Under the pieces are notes generated by a model. The model worked only from the letters and a program-made list of their open reading frames with translations. It ran no database searches and had not been told where the DNA came from. The translations under genes were made by a program, and so were the position numbers. 64,000 bases of DNA from assembly GCA_030824965.1 (NCBI GenBank), contig JAPJQV010000005.1, forward strand, positions 62,001 to 126,000, in the 5' to 3' direction. Every line of letters begins with the position of its first letter. Within the stretch, counting starts at the first letter, position 1. This document shows positions 63,208 through 64,000 of this stretch, in pieces. Source of the stretch: Micavibrio sp. Its GTDB lineage: Bacteria > Pseudomonadota > Alphaproteobacteria > Micavibrionales > Micavibrionaceae.

Positions 63208-63954
63208 TTAGTGAGAGATTTCGATTGTGTCTTTCAGGTAGATGCAGGTCAAAACTGCGAAAACATAAGCCTGAATGAAAGCGATAAACAATTCGAAGCC
63301 AAGCATGACAACGTTCATAGCAACCGGCAAAACAACGCCAAGCCAGGCCGCGCCGCCGATTGTGGCAAACATGATGCAAAATCCTGCAATAACTTTAAGA
63401 AGAACGTGACCGGCAACCATGTTTGCGAAAAGACGCACAGAAAGTGTAATCGGACGGCTTAAGAAAGAAACAAATTCGATCATGACGACAAGCGGCATCA
63501 GCCAGCCCGGAACACCCGCAGGGGCAAAAAGGCTAAAGAAATGGAAGCCATGACGAACAATGCCAATAATCAAAACAGCAAAGAAAACAAGTAAAGCCAG
63601 GCCGGCGGTTACGGCAAGATGACTTGTGTAGGTAAACGAGTAGGGGATCAGGCCCAGTGCATTGCCGAGGAATACGAACATGAACAAGGTGAAAATAAGG
63701 GGAAAGTATTCTTTGCCTTTACCACCCATATTGTCGGTGATTAAATTGGCAACGAAATTATACGCGCCTTCAGCCATAACCTGCATGCGGCCCGGCACGA
63801 GCGCTTTTGGCGATACGGCAATGGAAAAGAAAACGACGGAAACGAAAACCGTAATCATCATCCAAAGGGATGAATTCGTGAAGGAGAGATCGAGAGACCC
63901 TGCCGCAAACGGGACGAGGGGAGCGATCTCAAATTGATGCATCGGACTAGCCAC
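63208..63954 (-). CDS. atpB: F0F1 ATP synthase subunit a
   Basis: A 248-residue membrane subunit forming the proton half-channels. The essential Arg is in LSVRLFANMVAGH; the last helices contain AFIQAYVFAVLTCIYL. The start is GTG 63954 with AGAGG seven bases upstream; an ATG at 63942 is less well placed. It heads the a-c-b'-b order. Confidence 0.96.
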   Translation of the reverse strand: MASPMHQFEIAPLVPFAAGSLDLSFTNSSLWMMITVFVSVVFFSIAVSPKALVPGRMQVMAEGAYNFVANLITDNMGGKGKEYFPLIFTLFMFVFLGNALGLIPYSFTYTSHLAVTAGLALLVFFAVLIIGIVRHGFHFFSLFAPAGVPGWLMPLVVMIEFVSFLSRPITLSVRLFANMVAGHVLLKVIAGFCIMFATIGGAAWLGVVLPVAMNVVMLGFELFIAFIQAYVFAVLTCIYLKDTIEISH

Positions 63955-63968
63955 GGTGCAACCTCTTG

Positions 63969-64000
63969 TTAAGTGTCTATTTCATTCTCTGAAAGTTGCG
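63969..64000 (-). CDS. possible C-terminal end of AtpI (cut by window edge)
   Basis: Ahead of atpB, a frame on the minus strand ends at TAA (complement of 63969-63971) with SENEIDT before it. AtpI usually precedes atpB, so this may be its last residues. Only about ten codons are visible. Confidence 0.3.
   Translation of the reverse strand, partial: QLSENEIDT

Overview
The window looks like chromosomal DNA from an aerobic alphaproteobacterium. Several features point that way: a PopZ-type polar organiser (DUF2497), a SigF/NrsF-type ECF sigma and anti-sigma pair, an NDUFS4-like complex I accessory subunit, an F0 operon with separate b and b' subunits, zapA followed by a 6S-like RNA and fau, and the yebC/ruvCAB/ybgC/tolQRAB and proA-nadD-rsfS-rlmH-envC-ctpA gene orders. 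The sequence does not settle genus or order. Almost all DNA is coding and most genes are housekeeping. No CRISPR array, transposase or prophage was seen.

Layout. 1-3.7 kb: a leftward miaB-(two unrecognised genes)-phoH operon. 3.8-13.2 kb: rightward genes for a hydroxyacid dehydrogenase, a secreted Cys protein, a 1172-residue membrane-anchored coiled-coil protein that may be a TipN-like polarity factor, a HAD phosphatase, an MsbA-like exporter, a lipase-fold hydrolase and a DUF192 protein. 13.2-17 kb: tRNA-Pro, ECF sigma with NrsF, the complex I subunit, tRNA-Arg and SelO. 17-23 kb: a sulfurtransferase, a hybrid histidine kinase, tRNA-Asn, metA, tRNA-Cys with a duplicated tail, a shortened PIMT and popZ. 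23-37 kb: valS, two prepilin-like genes (one broken), rpmE, and a central-carbon block (fba, gap, tkt) interspersed with fadL, a winged-helix regulator and a carbonic anhydrase-SulP pair. 37-42.5 kb: DUF4164-like, zapA, a RimK-like ligase, 6S RNA, fau, a YmdB-like phosphoesterase, a response regulator pair and yebC. 42.5-47.8 kb: a very large repeat-rich autotransporter in reverse orientation. 47.9-54.6 kb: ruvCAB-ybgC-tolQRAB, then a type IV prepilin where pal is usually found. 54.6-61.7 kb: leftward proA-nadD-rsfS-rlmH-envC-ctpA-yibQ-rppH. 61.8-64 kb: F0 ATP synthase genes b, b', c and a.

Functional themes are envelope and division (Tol, ZapA, EnvC, CtpA, PopZ, a possible TipN), genome maintenance (RuvABC), ribosome and tRNA maturation (MiaB, RlmH, RsfS, tRNAs), and carbon and energy metabolism. 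The least ordinary parts are the unknown pair inside miaB-phoH, the tRNA-Cys tail with a palindrome in the metA leader, the frameshifted prepilin copy, the autotransporter inserted between yebC and ruvC, and genes (phoH, rsfS) whose only well-placed start is ATC, CTG or ATT. No complete new system can be demonstrated from sequence alone. The miaB-phoH pair is the best candidate for undescribed function.
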